Shown here one piece after another: positions 8,230 through 15,929 of a stretch of DNA of 64,000 nucleotides (position 1 is the first letter of the stretch; each line of letters opens with the position of its first letter). The notes beneath the pieces were generated by a model. It searched no databases, was not told the DNA's origin, and saw nothing but the letters and a program-made list of their open reading frames with translations. The DNA is taken from positions 1 to 64,000 of the forward strand of contig CALKIZ010000061.1 in assembly GCA_937995735.1 (NCBI GenBank), read 5' to 3'. The translations under genes and the position numbers were made by a program. The stretch is from an uncultured Neomegalonema sp. (lineage in GTDB: Bacteria > Pseudomonadota > Alphaproteobacteria > Rhodobacterales > Rhodobacteraceae).

Positions 8230-8513
8230 GTGCTTGAGGCAACAACTGTCGCAGCCTCTTCAATTACTGCAACGGCTGTCCGGCCATCAGGCAAAGTCAC
8301 GGTGATGCGCTCGCCCGCAGCAGGTGCGCTTGCAAGGTATGACCCTTCGCTCGTAACCGCAGCCATGTCATTACCCGACAGGAAGTCAGACACCCATGTC
8401 GTGTTGCTGAGCACTGCGACGTGAACCGCGAAAGAACCGACAGCGACCGCGCCGAGAAACAGCGGAACACCAACTGTTGGTTTAACAACCAACCACATTT
8501 TTGCGTTGTTCAT
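8214..8513 (-). CDS. pucA: LH2 antenna alpha polypeptide with C-terminal extension
   Basis: Binds B850-ring bacteriochlorophyll in the peripheral antenna. Residues 1-48 align without gaps to LH2 alpha chains: MNNAKMWLVVKPTVGVPLF at the N-terminus, one transmembrane helix, ligand His31 (FAVHVAVL) and the TTW motif at 38-40. At 44-45, where B850 types have Tyr-Tyr or Tyr-Trp hydrogen bonding to the pigments, this protein has Phe44-Leu45, as in B800-820 (LH3) antennae. It is 99 residues, about 45 longer than usual, with a periplasmic tail including ERITVTLPDGRTAVAVIEEA. Start preceded by GGGGG. Lies 9 bp after pucB in the same operon. Confidence 0.95.
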   Translation of the reverse strand: MNNAKMWLVVKPTVGVPLFLGAVAVGSFAVHVAVLSNTTWVSDFLSGNDMAAVTSEGSYLASAPAAGERITVTLPDGRTAVAVIEEAATVVASSTVSSD

Positions 8514-8522
8514 TGTGTCCCC

Positions 8523-8687
8523 CTATCCCAGCCACGGCGTCGTTGCCGCCACAAGAATATGTGCGAGTAAGGCAATGCCACCGAAGACGCGGGTTCCGTC
8601 AATCAGATAGCTGTGAACTTCTTCCGCTTCACTCAGCGTAAGACCAGTTGGCCAGACTTTGTCTGGATCGTCAGCAGTGTCGCTCAT
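8523..8687 (-). CDS. pucB: LH2 antenna beta polypeptide
   Basis: A 54-residue single-helix antenna subunit. It starts [17 protein letters not shown], has the conserved [18 protein letters not shown] segment with His25 and Arg33 (contacts of the B800 site), the B850 ligand His43 in LLAHILVA, and the invariant TPWLG end. Start supported by AGGAGA upstream. It is first in the puc operon, followed closely by pucA. Together with the alpha chain it forms the ring complex of the intracytoplasmic membrane. Confidence 0.96.
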   Translation of the reverse strand: MSDTADDPDKVWPTGLTLSEAEEVHSYLIDGTRVFGGIALLAHILVAATTPWLG

Positions 8688-8809
8688 GCGTCATCTCCTA
8701 AATTGGCGTCGGTGAAGATTCCCAACAATTACCGCCGACTTCGGACCCCATGTTCGGCATCCACGAGACCAAAAACGAATCTCAAAAAGCCTGCGACAGA
8801 ATGGCACAC

Positions 8810-8853
8810 TGTCATATATTTTTGACATTTACAACTGTCTATATAATTAGACA
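8810..8853 (-). promoter_or_regulatory. Tandem PpsR/CrtJ operators of the puc promoter
   Basis: Two perfect TGTC-N10-GACA palindromes, 8810-8827 (TGTCATATATTTTTGACA) and 8836-8853 (TGTCTATATAATTAGACA), are separated by 8 bp, the spacing at which CrtJ/PpsR binds cooperatively in Rhodobacter. They lie about 125-165 bp upstream of pucB. PpsR represses photosystem genes under oxygen, so puc is expected to be redox or light controlled. The rest of 8688-9086 is AT-rich noncoding DNA between the divergent puc operon and the gene at 9087, and holds no further gene that I can support. Confidence 0.85.
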
Positions 8854-9047
8854 CTATTTTAAAACGTTAAATGTTCCTTTATGTTTTTCAGTAATTTAAC
8901 GCAGGGTTTGTCGGTGAGAACGACGAAAACCAACCTGCTTTAATACGACACAGATTAGTGACATCGCACGCACCGCCAAAAACCGAATAATGCAGGGTTT
9001 GATCACAAAAGAACATAAAAAGAATTTTTGCTTGCTTTTTGCTAAAT

Positions 9048-9062
9048 ATTCTTATTATGTTC
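9048..9062 (+). promoter_or_regulatory. LexA-like SOS box (one mismatch)
   Basis: ATTC-N7-GTTC against the alphaproteobacterial consensus GTTC-N7-GTTC, ending 24 bp before the ATG at 9087. A second imperfect element on the other strand (GAAC-N7-GAAT at 9011) makes a 9 bp inverted repeat, AGAACATAA with TTATGTTCT (9010-9018 and 9055-9063). The paralogous gene at 54209 has a perfect box in the same place, which strengthens this weaker one. Confidence 0.55.
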
Positions 9063-9086
9063 TAATTCTCTTTAACGGAAAGCAGC

Positions 9087-9818
9087 ATGATCTGGAGCCT
9101 TGACCGCATGACCGAAAATTACCGCCTCGCGCTGTTGCGTGTTGTGGCGGGGTTGTTCGTGTCTGTGGGAATGACCACGGATGATGCCGTTATTGAGAAG
9201 CTGCCGCGTCATGTTCGCAATGCAATTTTGCTGATTTTACGCCCCGCAGAATCGGCGGCGCGGCGGATTGTTGCGATGGTCGCTCGGGATGAGGCTGTGC
9301 CGGAGTATGTGAAGCCTGCGCCGCGAAAACGCGACAACAAAGGGAGCGGCAAAAAGCGAGGGCCGCGTGCCCCTCAGTTTTGTTTGATTGATCCGCGCAA
9401 ATATTTTCCTGAATTGCACCCGAACCGCCGGAAACCGCGCCGCAAGCCTAAGGCCAGCGGCTCGACAGACCCGCATATTCAAGTGCGGATTGGGACATTT
9501 GACGGCGAGCCTGATTTTATCCTCTGGTCGGAACCGAAGGCGGTTTTGACGCCAGAGGATGAGGTGTCGGCGAGGGCGCTTTGCCGCCGGCTTTTGGCGC
9601 TGAAACTGGCGCTGGAAGATATGCCAAAGCAAGCCAAGCGCTATGTCCGCGAAATCGCTAAACGCAAGGCCGCTGCGCCGGGACCGAAAAGCGTTCCGCC
9701 GTTGCGCATGGGCCTGCCGCCGGGATACCGGCAAAAGCATCTCCACAAAGTCGATGAGATTTTATGGGATTGTCATTGCCTGATCCGGCAGGAACCGCGA
9801 CCGCCGGATAAGGTTTGA
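9087..9818 (+). CDS. Unknown protein, member 1 of a LexA-box paralogous pair
   Basis: Not recognised. 243 residues, soluble, very basic in the middle (PRKRDNKGSGKKRGPR and RRKPRRKPKASG), so nucleic-acid binding is possible. It shares a conserved N-terminus (YRLALLRVVAGLF), the segment AESAARRIVAMVA...VPEYV, a helical region LALEDMPKQAKRYV, and a C-terminal GLPPGYRQKHLHKVDEIL-x-DC with the protein encoded at 54209. Both begin with a 7-residue leader before a second Met. The first ATG is chosen because the paralog has the same spacing. It lies divergent from puc and monocistronic. A DNA-damage link is inferred from the upstream box only. Confidence 0.8.
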   Translation: MIWSLDRMTENYRLALLRVVAGLFVSVGMTTDDAVIEKLPRHVRNAILLILRPAESAARRIVAMVARDEAVPEYVKPAPRKRDNKGSGKKRGPRAPQFCLIDPRKYFPELHPNRRKPRRKPKASGSTDPHIQVRIGTFDGEPDFILWSEPKAVLTPEDEVSARALCRRLLALKLALEDMPKQAKRYVREIAKRKAAAPGPKSVPPLRMGLPPGYRQKHLHKVDEILWDCHCLIRQEPRPPDKV

Positions 9819-10007
9819 AAGATTTTCCCGTTAAAACACATTGCGATCATCCGTACACATCCATTTCCGCGTGGACTGGATGCGTTTTGTCATGCGTTAG
9901 GATTTTACTTTGCCTTACAAAACAGGCATCCGTACAATCATCGCACATTTATTATGCCGCTCACACAACCGGAATGTTGTAACCGGTAATTGGAAAACCC
10001 TTCGACA

Positions 10008-10036
10008 TTGAAACAGAGGCTGGAATCGGCTATATG
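10008..10036 (+). promoter_or_regulatory. Sigma-70-like promoter of the cold-shock gene with long leader
   Basis: TTGAAA, a 17 bp spacer, then TATATG. It would give a transcript with about 115 nt of leader before the ATG of cspA, in line with long structured leaders of cold-shock mRNAs. The remaining stretch 9819-10007 has no gene; it contains an imperfect inverted repeat (9878-9890 and 9917-9931) and a 10 bp direct repeat CATCCGTACA. Confidence 0.55.
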
Positions 10037-10158
10037 TGAGTTGCGAAGCACTTTCTATCTTGACCTACGCCTGTCCAAACGGCCGCAGCTCTCTCGATAC
10101 GGAACGACGGCGCCAAGCCGCTGCATTATGCGGGCGGTGTTTTGACAGGAGAACTCAC

Positions 10159-10368
10159 ATGGCTACCGGCACTGTGAAATGGTTTAACCCAACCAAAGGT
10201 TTTGGTTTCATTCAGCCTGACGGCGGCGGCAATGATGTGTTTGTGCACATCTCAGCCGTAGAGCGCGCAGGTCTTTCGACCCTGAACGAAAACCAAAAAG
10301 TAGAATTCGAACTGGAAACCGACCGCAGCGGTCGTTCTTCGGCGGGCGCACTTGCCGTCGTCGATTAA
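10159..10368 (+). CDS. cspA: Cold-shock domain RNA chaperone (CspA family)
   Basis: 69-residue OB-fold protein that binds single-stranded RNA/DNA and melts mRNA structure in the cytoplasm. It starts [18 protein letters not shown], containing RNP1 (KGFGFI) and then RNP2 (DVFVHIS). The start is set by AGGAG eight bases upstream and by family N-termini; the open frame extends further upstream but that part is leader. It is followed at once by a strong terminator, so it is monocistronic. Which csp paralog of the genome this is cannot be told. Confidence 0.93.
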   Translation: MATGTVKWFNPTKGFGFIQPDGGGNDVFVHISAVERAGLSTLNENQKVEFELETDRSGRSSAGALAVVD

Positions 10369-10394
10369 GTTTCAGTTTTGAACTGACAGCATTA

Positions 10395-10425
10395 AAAGCC
10401 GCCGGAATTTTTCGGCGGCTTTTTT
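10395..10425 (+). terminator. Intrinsic terminator after cspA
   Basis: AAAGCCGCCG, an 8-base loop, CGGCGGCTTT and a T run. The A-rich left arm means it may also serve the converging thiamine pyrophosphokinase transcript. Confidence 0.9.
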
Positions 10426-10451
10426 TGTTTACTGTGCTCCGATAACAAGAG

Positions 10452-11099
10452 TTACGCCAAACTATCAATCACATCCCGCAGGCAATCGCGGGGCAGGATG
10501 GTCACAACACCGCGCTCTGAAAACTGTGCGGTAACTTTTCCGGCAATCGTTTCATTCGACACGCCGATTCGTGTGCCACTCTCCAGCACCAACCCGTCCA
10601 AAGGCCAGCGCAGCCCTGAAGATTTCAAACCTCTGATCCGGCGCATTGGATAAAACGAAATGCGAGTCCGAGGTGGAAGGCTTATCTGCCACTCATCGGG
10701 TGCAGCGAAAATCACATCTTCTGATCCGACTAAAATAATCCGCCGATGCGAGGCCGCAATAAGGACATGCATCGCCGCCAATGTATGATCCACTCGGCCA
10801 TCCAAGAACCCGATCCCGAGATAAAGCGGTGCACCAACAAGCCTCAATGCTTTTTCGAGGTCTGTTGAATCCTGCTCATGGACGCGGAGAACTTTTGTTG
10901 CCTCACCAACCTCAGCCCGAATCGAATCCATATCCCCGAGCACGACATCCGGTGTAACGCCCCACGCATGAAGGGCATTATACCCGCCATCAACAGCAAT
11001 CGTTGCCTGAGTCAGTTCATGCACATAATCAAATTCTTCGCGCGCCACAGGGCCGGCACCGACCAACAAAACCGGCGCAGCATAGGAAAGTGATGTCAC
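10452..11099 (-). CDS. Thiamine pyrophosphokinase
   Basis: Transfers pyrophosphate from ATP to thiamine to make the cofactor TPP. Motifs: ATIAVDGGYNALHAWGVTPD and VLGDMDSI (metal and ATP site), EQDSTDLEKAL, and LDGRVDHTLA (thiamine site). I choose the GTG at 11099, which overlaps the upstream stop as GTGA; the longer frame starts at a TTG at 11138 inside the neighbour and adds an unlikely leader. The result is about 215 residues, the usual length. It appears translationally coupled to the secreted protein gene upstream. Confidence 0.87.
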   Translation of the reverse strand: MTSLSYAAPVLLVGAGPVAREEFDYVHELTQATIAVDGGYNALHAWGVTPDVVLGDMDSIRAEVGEATKVLRVHEQDSTDLEKALRLVGAPLYLGIGFLDGRVDHTLAAMHVLIAASHRRIILVGSEDVIFAAPDEWQISLPPRTRISFYPMRRIRGLKSSGLRWPLDGLVLESGTRIGVSNETIAGKVTAQFSERGVVTILPRDCLRDVIDSLA

Positions 11100-11602
11100 C
11101 TGCGATTCAATATGGCGCACGCCCCCTCGGGGAAACAACCGATACTCGCGGGGCCGGTGGTATCCCCCGTCCAGCCCGCCGTATCCCGCAAGCGCCCGCT
11201 AACAGGATCAAGCACCGGTTCCGGTGCAGCTCTGCGCTGCGGCACGGCCACAATTGCCGGACCGGATGTCAGCGTATAAGCAGGCTCAGCAACCGGGATT
11301 TTGACAATCGCGGAGGGGGCTGTGAAGACTTGTAAAATTGTTTCACCAGGCGCGAGATCAATCTGAGGGGTGACTACAGTGCTACCCCATGATGCGCCAG
11401 CCCCGATTGGTTGGCTTGGGGTCGGTTGCGCAAACGAGCTGCGCGTACTGGCAGGCGATTGCGTAAGAGGAGCAACCTCCACCGGCACAGCATCATAGAT
11501 AATCACACCAACAGGCGGAGTATTAGACGACAAAGTCTCATCGGCCTGCACAGCAGAGCAGAAAACAGTGAAAGACGTAAAAAAACAAAGAGTTCGGATC
11601 AT
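11096..11602 (-). CDS. Secreted protein of unknown function
   Basis: 168 residues with a signal peptide (MIRTLCFFTSFTVFCSAVQA). The mature part is Pro/Ser/Ala/Thr-rich and of low complexity (VAPLTQSPASTRSSFAQPTP), then a short ordered segment GETILQVFTAPSAIVKIPV and a C-terminal CFPEGACAI that could form a disulfide. No domain recognised. It overlaps the thiamine pyrophosphokinase start by 4 bp. Probably periplasmic; role unknown. Confidence 0.65.
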   Translation of the reverse strand: MIRTLCFFTSFTVFCSAVQADETLSSNTPPVGVIIYDAVPVEVAPLTQSPASTRSSFAQPTPSQPIGAGASWGSTVVTPQIDLAPGETILQVFTAPSAIVKIPVAEPAYTLTSGPAIVAVPQRRAAPEPVLDPVSGRLRDTAGWTGDTTGPASIGCFPEGACAILNRR

Positions 11603-11643
11603 TGAATCGCTCGGCTCCGGGAACGTCTCACAAATGTAACACT

Positions 11644-11934
11644 CTATGCCAGTGCAGGCAAAATATCTTGTAAGATCAAAGTCCTCAGGAACATCACAAT
11701 TAGCAGCAACACCAGTGGCGAAAAATCCAATCCGCCAGCCGTGGGCAGAATACGCCGTATCGGTGCCAGCATCGGATCGACTAAACCGTTGATGCCATAG
11801 TATATCTGCCGAACAATATCATTGTTGAGATTAATGACGTTAAACCCAACCAAAAAGCTGAGTATCACATAGATCAGCACCAGCCAGTAGACGGCGGTCA
11901 CTACAAAATCGACAAGGAAAAAGATCGCGTTCAT
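11644..11934 (-). CDS. YggT family membrane protein
   Basis: 96 residues with two hydrophobic segments separated by a loop carrying the family motif VDPMLAPIRRILPTAGGLDFSP. YggT proteins are small inner-membrane proteins linked loosely to osmotic tolerance and cell-division gene clusters. It is separate from the downstream secreted protein by 41 bp and could share a transcript. Assignment to family is firm, function is not. Confidence 0.9.
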   Translation of the reverse strand: MNAIFFLVDFVVTAVYWLVLIYVILSFLVGFNVINLNNDIVRQIYYGINGLVDPMLAPIRRILPTAGGLDFSPLVLLLIVMFLRTLILQDILPALA

Positions 11935-12055
11935 GAGGGCCTCTGGCTGACAGCGTTGACCGCTGCATAAAGAATCGGACAGTAACCGGCAAGGTCATCG
12001 ACAATGCACAGCAATGACACCTTGCTTTCAAGCACCAAACAGATAGACCGGCATT

Positions 12056-12277
12056 ATGGGACTTCGGACGAGAAAATTCATTGGCACTTTGGCTATCTTT
12101 GTGTGGATGGTCGTGTTCAGCTTAACTGTGATGGCCGTTTTAGGCAGTTTTGAGCGCCCGCATGTCTTGATAGAAATACTACTCTACGCTGTTCTAGGGT
12201 TTGGCTGGATTTTACCGTTAAAGCCAATATTCGTGTGGATGGGCAAAGCACCAAGACCTGATGAAACGACCCAGTAG
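12056..12277 (+). CDS. DUF2842 family small membrane protein
   Basis: 73 residues, beginning MGLRTRKFIGTLAIFVWM, with two transmembrane helices and the C-terminal FGWILPLKPIFVWMGK that marks this alphaproteobacterial family of unknown function. It overlaps the EamA transporter start by 17 bp in another frame, so the two are probably co-expressed. Confidence 0.8.
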   Translation: MGLRTRKFIGTLAIFVWMVVFSLTVMAVLGSFERPHVLIEILLYAVLGFGWILPLKPIFVWMGKAPRPDETTQ

Positions 12278-13199
12278 CCTTGGCCTTGTCGCGTTTGTCG
12301 TCACAGCGATGGCCATCATCGCGTTGCAAGAAGCGGCAGTCAAACTCCTGACAGATCATGTTTCGATCTGGCAACTCCACATTATCCGGTCCGTATTGGT
12401 CATCGGGTTCGTGTACCTGACAGGGCGCATGATTTCAAATCTCGAAATCCGCAAGCTGGAGACAATCCGATGGCCGCTTCTGCGCTCAATGCTGTTTAGC
12501 GCTGCGTTCTTCTTGCTTTATTCCGGTCTTCCGTTCCTGTCATTGGCACAGTCAGGGGCGGTTTTCTTCACCGGGCCTTTGTTCATAACGCTGTTCGCGA
12601 CATTGTTTTTGGGCGAGCGTATTGGGCCACGCCGTATCGTCGCGCTTATGCTGGGGTTTTCGGGTGTGTTGGTCACGGCCCAACCATGGAACGAAGAAAT
12701 CAATCTGGCAGTGCTGTTCCCCCTATGCGCAGCGGTCGCGTATGCTTTTGGCGTCATGGTGACACGCGGAAAGTGCTCGGGCGAGAGCGCGCTGAGCTTG
12801 CAAATCATTCATCACGGATTGTTTGGAGTGCTATCGCTGTTCGGATTGCTCGCGGTGGCGGTGCTGCCCATCAGTGCCGAGCTTCGCGAAGAGTTGCCGT
12901 TCTTGCTTAGCGGTTGGACAAGTATTGGGCTTGTCGTCGCACTGCTCATTCTTTGGAATGCAGTTGGAAACTTTGTCGGCGCGTTGATGCTAACGCTCGC
13001 CTATCAAAAGAATGAATCCAGTGGTGTCGCGCCTTTAGAATATAGCTATCTCGCCGTTGCGCCTTTGTTGGATTTCGCCTTATGGCGTACCTCTCCCACA
13101 TGGTCGACGGTAATCGGAATTATACTGGTTGCGAGCGCAGGCGTTTTCATCGCCATCAGGAAAGACTCTGCGGTCGAGGCAACGCGCGGCACGGGATAA
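12261..13199 (+). CDS. DMT-superfamily (EamA) transporter
   Basis: 312-residue inner-membrane carrier with ten predicted helices arranged as two EamA repeats; the first repeat ends in LFITLFATLFLGERIGPRRI, the typical GE-R motif. EamA carriers export amino acids, other metabolites or drugs; the substrate cannot be inferred. The start overlaps the DUF2842 gene. The gene ends 10 bp from the converging rarA gene with no clear terminator between them. Confidence 0.85.
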   Translation: MKRPSSLGLVAFVVTAMAIIALQEAAVKLLTDHVSIWQLHIIRSVLVIGFVYLTGRMISNLEIRKLETIRWPLLRSMLFSAAFFLLYSGLPFLSLAQSGAVFFTGPLFITLFATLFLGERIGPRRIVALMLGFSGVLVTAQPWNEEINLAVLFPLCAAVAYAFGVMVTRGKCSGESALSLQIIHHGLFGVLSLFGLLAVAVLPISAELREELPFLLSGWTSIGLVVALLILWNAVGNFVGALMLTLAYQKNESSGVAPLEYSYLAVAPLLDFALWRTSPTWSTVIGIILVASAGVFIAIRKDSAVEATRGTG

Positions 13200-13209
13200 C
13201 GCTGCAATG

Positions 13210-14511
13210 TTAGCTTTGACGCTCGGTCCGCAGTTTCGCCCAGTATTCCAGACGCTTTTTAATCTCACGCTCAAACCCGCGCGGGACGGGGGTATAAAAT
13301 GTGGCATGGCCCATTCCCTCCGGGAAATAATCCTGACCAGAGAAGGCCCCCGGCGCATCATGGTCATAGGCATAATCATCACCGTAGCCGAGGTCTTTCA
13401 TCATCTTGGTCGGCGCGTTCAAAATATGCATTGGCGGATCGAGTGAGCCGGTTTCTTTGGCCGAACGCATCGCCGCTTTATAGGCTGTGTAAGCCGCATT
13501 CGATTTCGGCGCAGTCGCGACATAAATTACAGCTTGCGCGATGGCCAACTCGCCCTCGGGTGAGCCGAGAAAATCATAGGCATCTTTCGCCGCAAGCGTC
13601 TGACGCAAGGCTTCCGGGTCCGCAAGCCCGATATCTTCAATCGCCATCCGAACAACCCGCCGCGCAATATAGAGCGGGTCTTCTCCGCCAGCGAACATCC
13701 GCGCGAGCCAATAGAGCGCAGCATCGGGGTCAGAGCCGCGCACAGATTTATGCAGGGCGGAAATGAGATTGTAGTGACCTTCGCGGCCCTTGTCATAAAT
13801 GGGAGCGCGTTTTTGCAACGCCTCGGTCAACGCTGCCGGGTCGAGCGGTTCTGCATCTCGCCGCGCGAATAAATCTTCCGCAAGGTTGAGCAAGTAGCGC
13901 CCGTCCCCATCGGCCATTGCGATCAACGTCTCGCGCGCTTCGGGCGTTAGGCGCAGTGGATGTTCGACGGCTTCGGCCCGTGTCAGCAACGCTTCAAGCC
14001 CTTCGGTATCAAGACGCTTTAAGACCAGGACTTGCGCTCGCGACAGCACAGCGGCGTTTAGCTCGAAGGACGGATTCTCCGTCGTTGCTCCGATAAGGAC
14101 AATCGAGCCGTCTTCCATATGAGGGAGAAAGCTATCCTGCTGCGCCCGATTGAAGCGGTGGATTTCATCCACGAATAACAGCGTCCCCTGCCCTACGGCC
14201 CGTCGCCCTTTCGCCGCTTCGAACACTTTCCGTAGATCGGCAACACCGGAGAAAATTGCGCTGATCTGAACAAAATGCAGTTCCGTCTCATCTGCGAGCA
14301 AACGCGCAATCGTGGTTTTGCCGACGCCCGGTGGCCCCCACAAAATCGCAGAGGTCAATCGCTGTGACGCAATCATCCGACCAAGGGGCGCATCCTCATT
14401 CAGCAAATGATCTTGCCCAATCACCTCACCAAGGGATTTCGGACGCAGACGATCCGCCAAGGGCCTGCGGGCCTCGTCTTCAAGGCCCGCCGATGAAAAG
14501 AGGTCGCTCAC
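13210..14511 (-). CDS. rarA: Replication-associated recombination ATPase RarA (MgsA)
   Basis: AAA+ clamp-loader-like ATPase acting at stalled replication forks. Walker A GPPGVGKTT (59-67), Walker B LLFVDEIHRFN, sensor 1 IGATTENPSFELN, arginine-finger region LSRAQV, and a C-terminal tetramerisation domain with SALHKSVRGSDPDAALYWLARM. The GTG at 14511 overlaps the protease stop as GTGA and gives 433 residues; the frame is open further upstream but that adds 18 residues translated from the protease end. Translational coupling to the Deg protease is likely. Confidence 0.93.
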   Translation of the reverse strand: MSDLFSSAGLEDEARRPLADRLRPKSLGEVIGQDHLLNEDAPLGRMIASQRLTSAILWGPPGVGKTTIARLLADETELHFVQISAIFSGVADLRKVFEAAKGRRAVGQGTLLFVDEIHRFNRAQQDSFLPHMEDGSIVLIGATTENPSFELNAAVLSRAQVLVLKRLDTEGLEALLTRAEAVEHPLRLTPEARETLIAMADGDGRYLLNLAEDLFARRDAEPLDPAALTEALQKRAPIYDKGREGHYNLISALHKSVRGSDPDAALYWLARMFAGGEDPLYIARRVVRMAIEDIGLADPEALRQTLAAKDAYDFLGSPEGELAIAQAVIYVATAPKSNAAYTAYKAAMRSAKETGSLDPPMHILNAPTKMMKDLGYGDDYAYDHDAPGAFSGQDYFPEGMGHATFYTPVPRGFEREIKKRLEYWAKLRTERQS

Positions 14512-15863
14512 CCGTCGACCGCAAGGCGCAGCGTGCGGCCTCCACGATCTACCGCGATTCGCCAAGATCGTCCCGCAGCGTCAAGCGCCGTAGCAATGTC
14601 AGCAACACGCTCGATGCGATACTCATTGATCGACAAAATTCGATCTCCCGGTCTGACGCCATAGCGTCTTCCGGGGCCGCGTTTCACTTGCACGACGACG
14701 ACACCATCAAGCGACGGGTCCAAGCCTTCTTCCTGTGCCAGCGCCGGATTGATGTTAGCAATCACCACGCCTCTGAGTGGATTTGACCCCTCGATTTCAG
14801 AGACGTTACGCGGGGGATCATCCGGAGCCGCTATCAATGCAACATTTGCTTCAAGCCGTGCGCCATCGCGAAGATACCCAAGTGTAATCCGCTCCCCCAA
14901 TTGGCCAACGCCCAACCGATAGCCAAGCGTCACCATATCGCGCACCGGCCTGCCAGCAACATCGAGAACAATGTCACCCGCTTCCAACCCTGCTTCAGCT
15001 AAGGGGCTGAGGGGGTGCAATTCGGAAAGAATGACGCCATCGGGAAGGATACCGAGGCTCTCAGCGATTTCTTGTGTCACCGGTTGTCCATCCGCGCCGA
15101 TCCAAGGTTGCGCTATGGTCAATGCGCCTGCCGCCGCCGAGTCCACGGCACGCCGCGCGAGGTTTGCCGGAATAGCAAAGCCGATCCCGTTCGATCCACC
15201 CGACCGCGACAAAATCTGAGTGTTAATCCCGACCAACTGGCCAGCCATATCCACCAGCGCTCCGCCCGAATTACCCGGATTGATCGCGGCATCTGTCTGG
15301 ATAAAAACCTGACCATCATCATTGGTTCGTGTCTGCGCCGAGACAATGCCGCTCGTCACTGTTTGGCCCACGCCGAACGGATTGCCAATGGCCAACACCA
15401 AATCGCCAACCTCCATCGTGTCCGAGTCCCGAAAGTTCAAAACCGGCAAGTCCGCCCCATCCACCTTTAGGATGGCAAGATCGTTGCGTTCATCCATCAA
15501 TAAAAGTTCGGCCTGAAATTCACGCCGATCATTGAGCGCCACAGTAATCTCGTCGGCCCCTTCCACAACGTGCGAATTGGTCACGACGATGCCATCCTCG
15601 CGGACAATCACGCCGGAGCCTAGCGAGGTTTCTTCTCGCGAGCGTGGCCCAAACCTGCGCCCGAACAACATCTCGAACACGGGGTCATTGAACTGCCGAA
15701 CCACCCGCGTTCGCGTATAGATATTCACCACCGCCGGAGCCGCACGCTTTACCACCGGAGAAAATGACAATGAAATTTCGGCTTGGGATGTCGGAACTTG
15801 CTGCGCCCAGGATGGCAGTGCAGCAACCACACAGAGACAAACAGAAAGAAACAGACGTTTCAT
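14508..15863 (-). CDS. Periplasmic Deg/HtrA-type serine protease
   Basis: Envelope quality-control protease and chaperone. Signal peptide (MKRLFLSVCLCVVAALPSWA), trypsin-like domain with triad His98 (VTNSHVV), Asp128 (ERNDLAIL) and Ser199 (NPGNSGGALVD), then two PDZ domains (about 265-340 and 370-445). The 451-residue length fits DegQ/DegP family; the long Q-linker of DegP is short here (RFGPRSREETS), which leans to DegQ. It overlaps rarA by 4 bp. Confidence 0.92.
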   Translation of the reverse strand: MKRLFLSVCLCVVAALPSWAQQVPTSQAEISLSFSPVVKRAAPAVVNIYTRTRVVRQFNDPVFEMLFGRRFGPRSREETSLGSGVIVREDGIVVTNSHVVEGADEITVALNDRREFQAELLLMDERNDLAILKVDGADLPVLNFRDSDTMEVGDLVLAIGNPFGVGQTVTSGIVSAQTRTNDDGQVFIQTDAAINPGNSGGALVDMAGQLVGINTQILSRSGGSNGIGFAIPANLARRAVDSAAAGALTIAQPWIGADGQPVTQEIAESLGILPDGVILSELHPLSPLAEAGLEAGDIVLDVAGRPVRDMVTLGYRLGVGQLGERITLGYLRDGARLEANVALIAAPDDPPRNVSEIEGSNPLRGVVIANINPALAQEEGLDPSLDGVVVVQVKRGPGRRYGVRPGDRILSINEYRIERVADIATALDAAGRSWRIAVDRGGRTLRLAVDG

Positions 15864-15929
15864 CGGGGCAATCCTCCTCTCAATTATCTTAGCATGAAAT
15901 AGGAAATGCCAAACGAAAGGGAAGACCTG

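Noticed and set aside
11100-11138. TTG start for thiamine pyrophosphokinase
   Set aside because: It lies in the upstream gene without a ribosome site; the GTGA overlap start is more likely.
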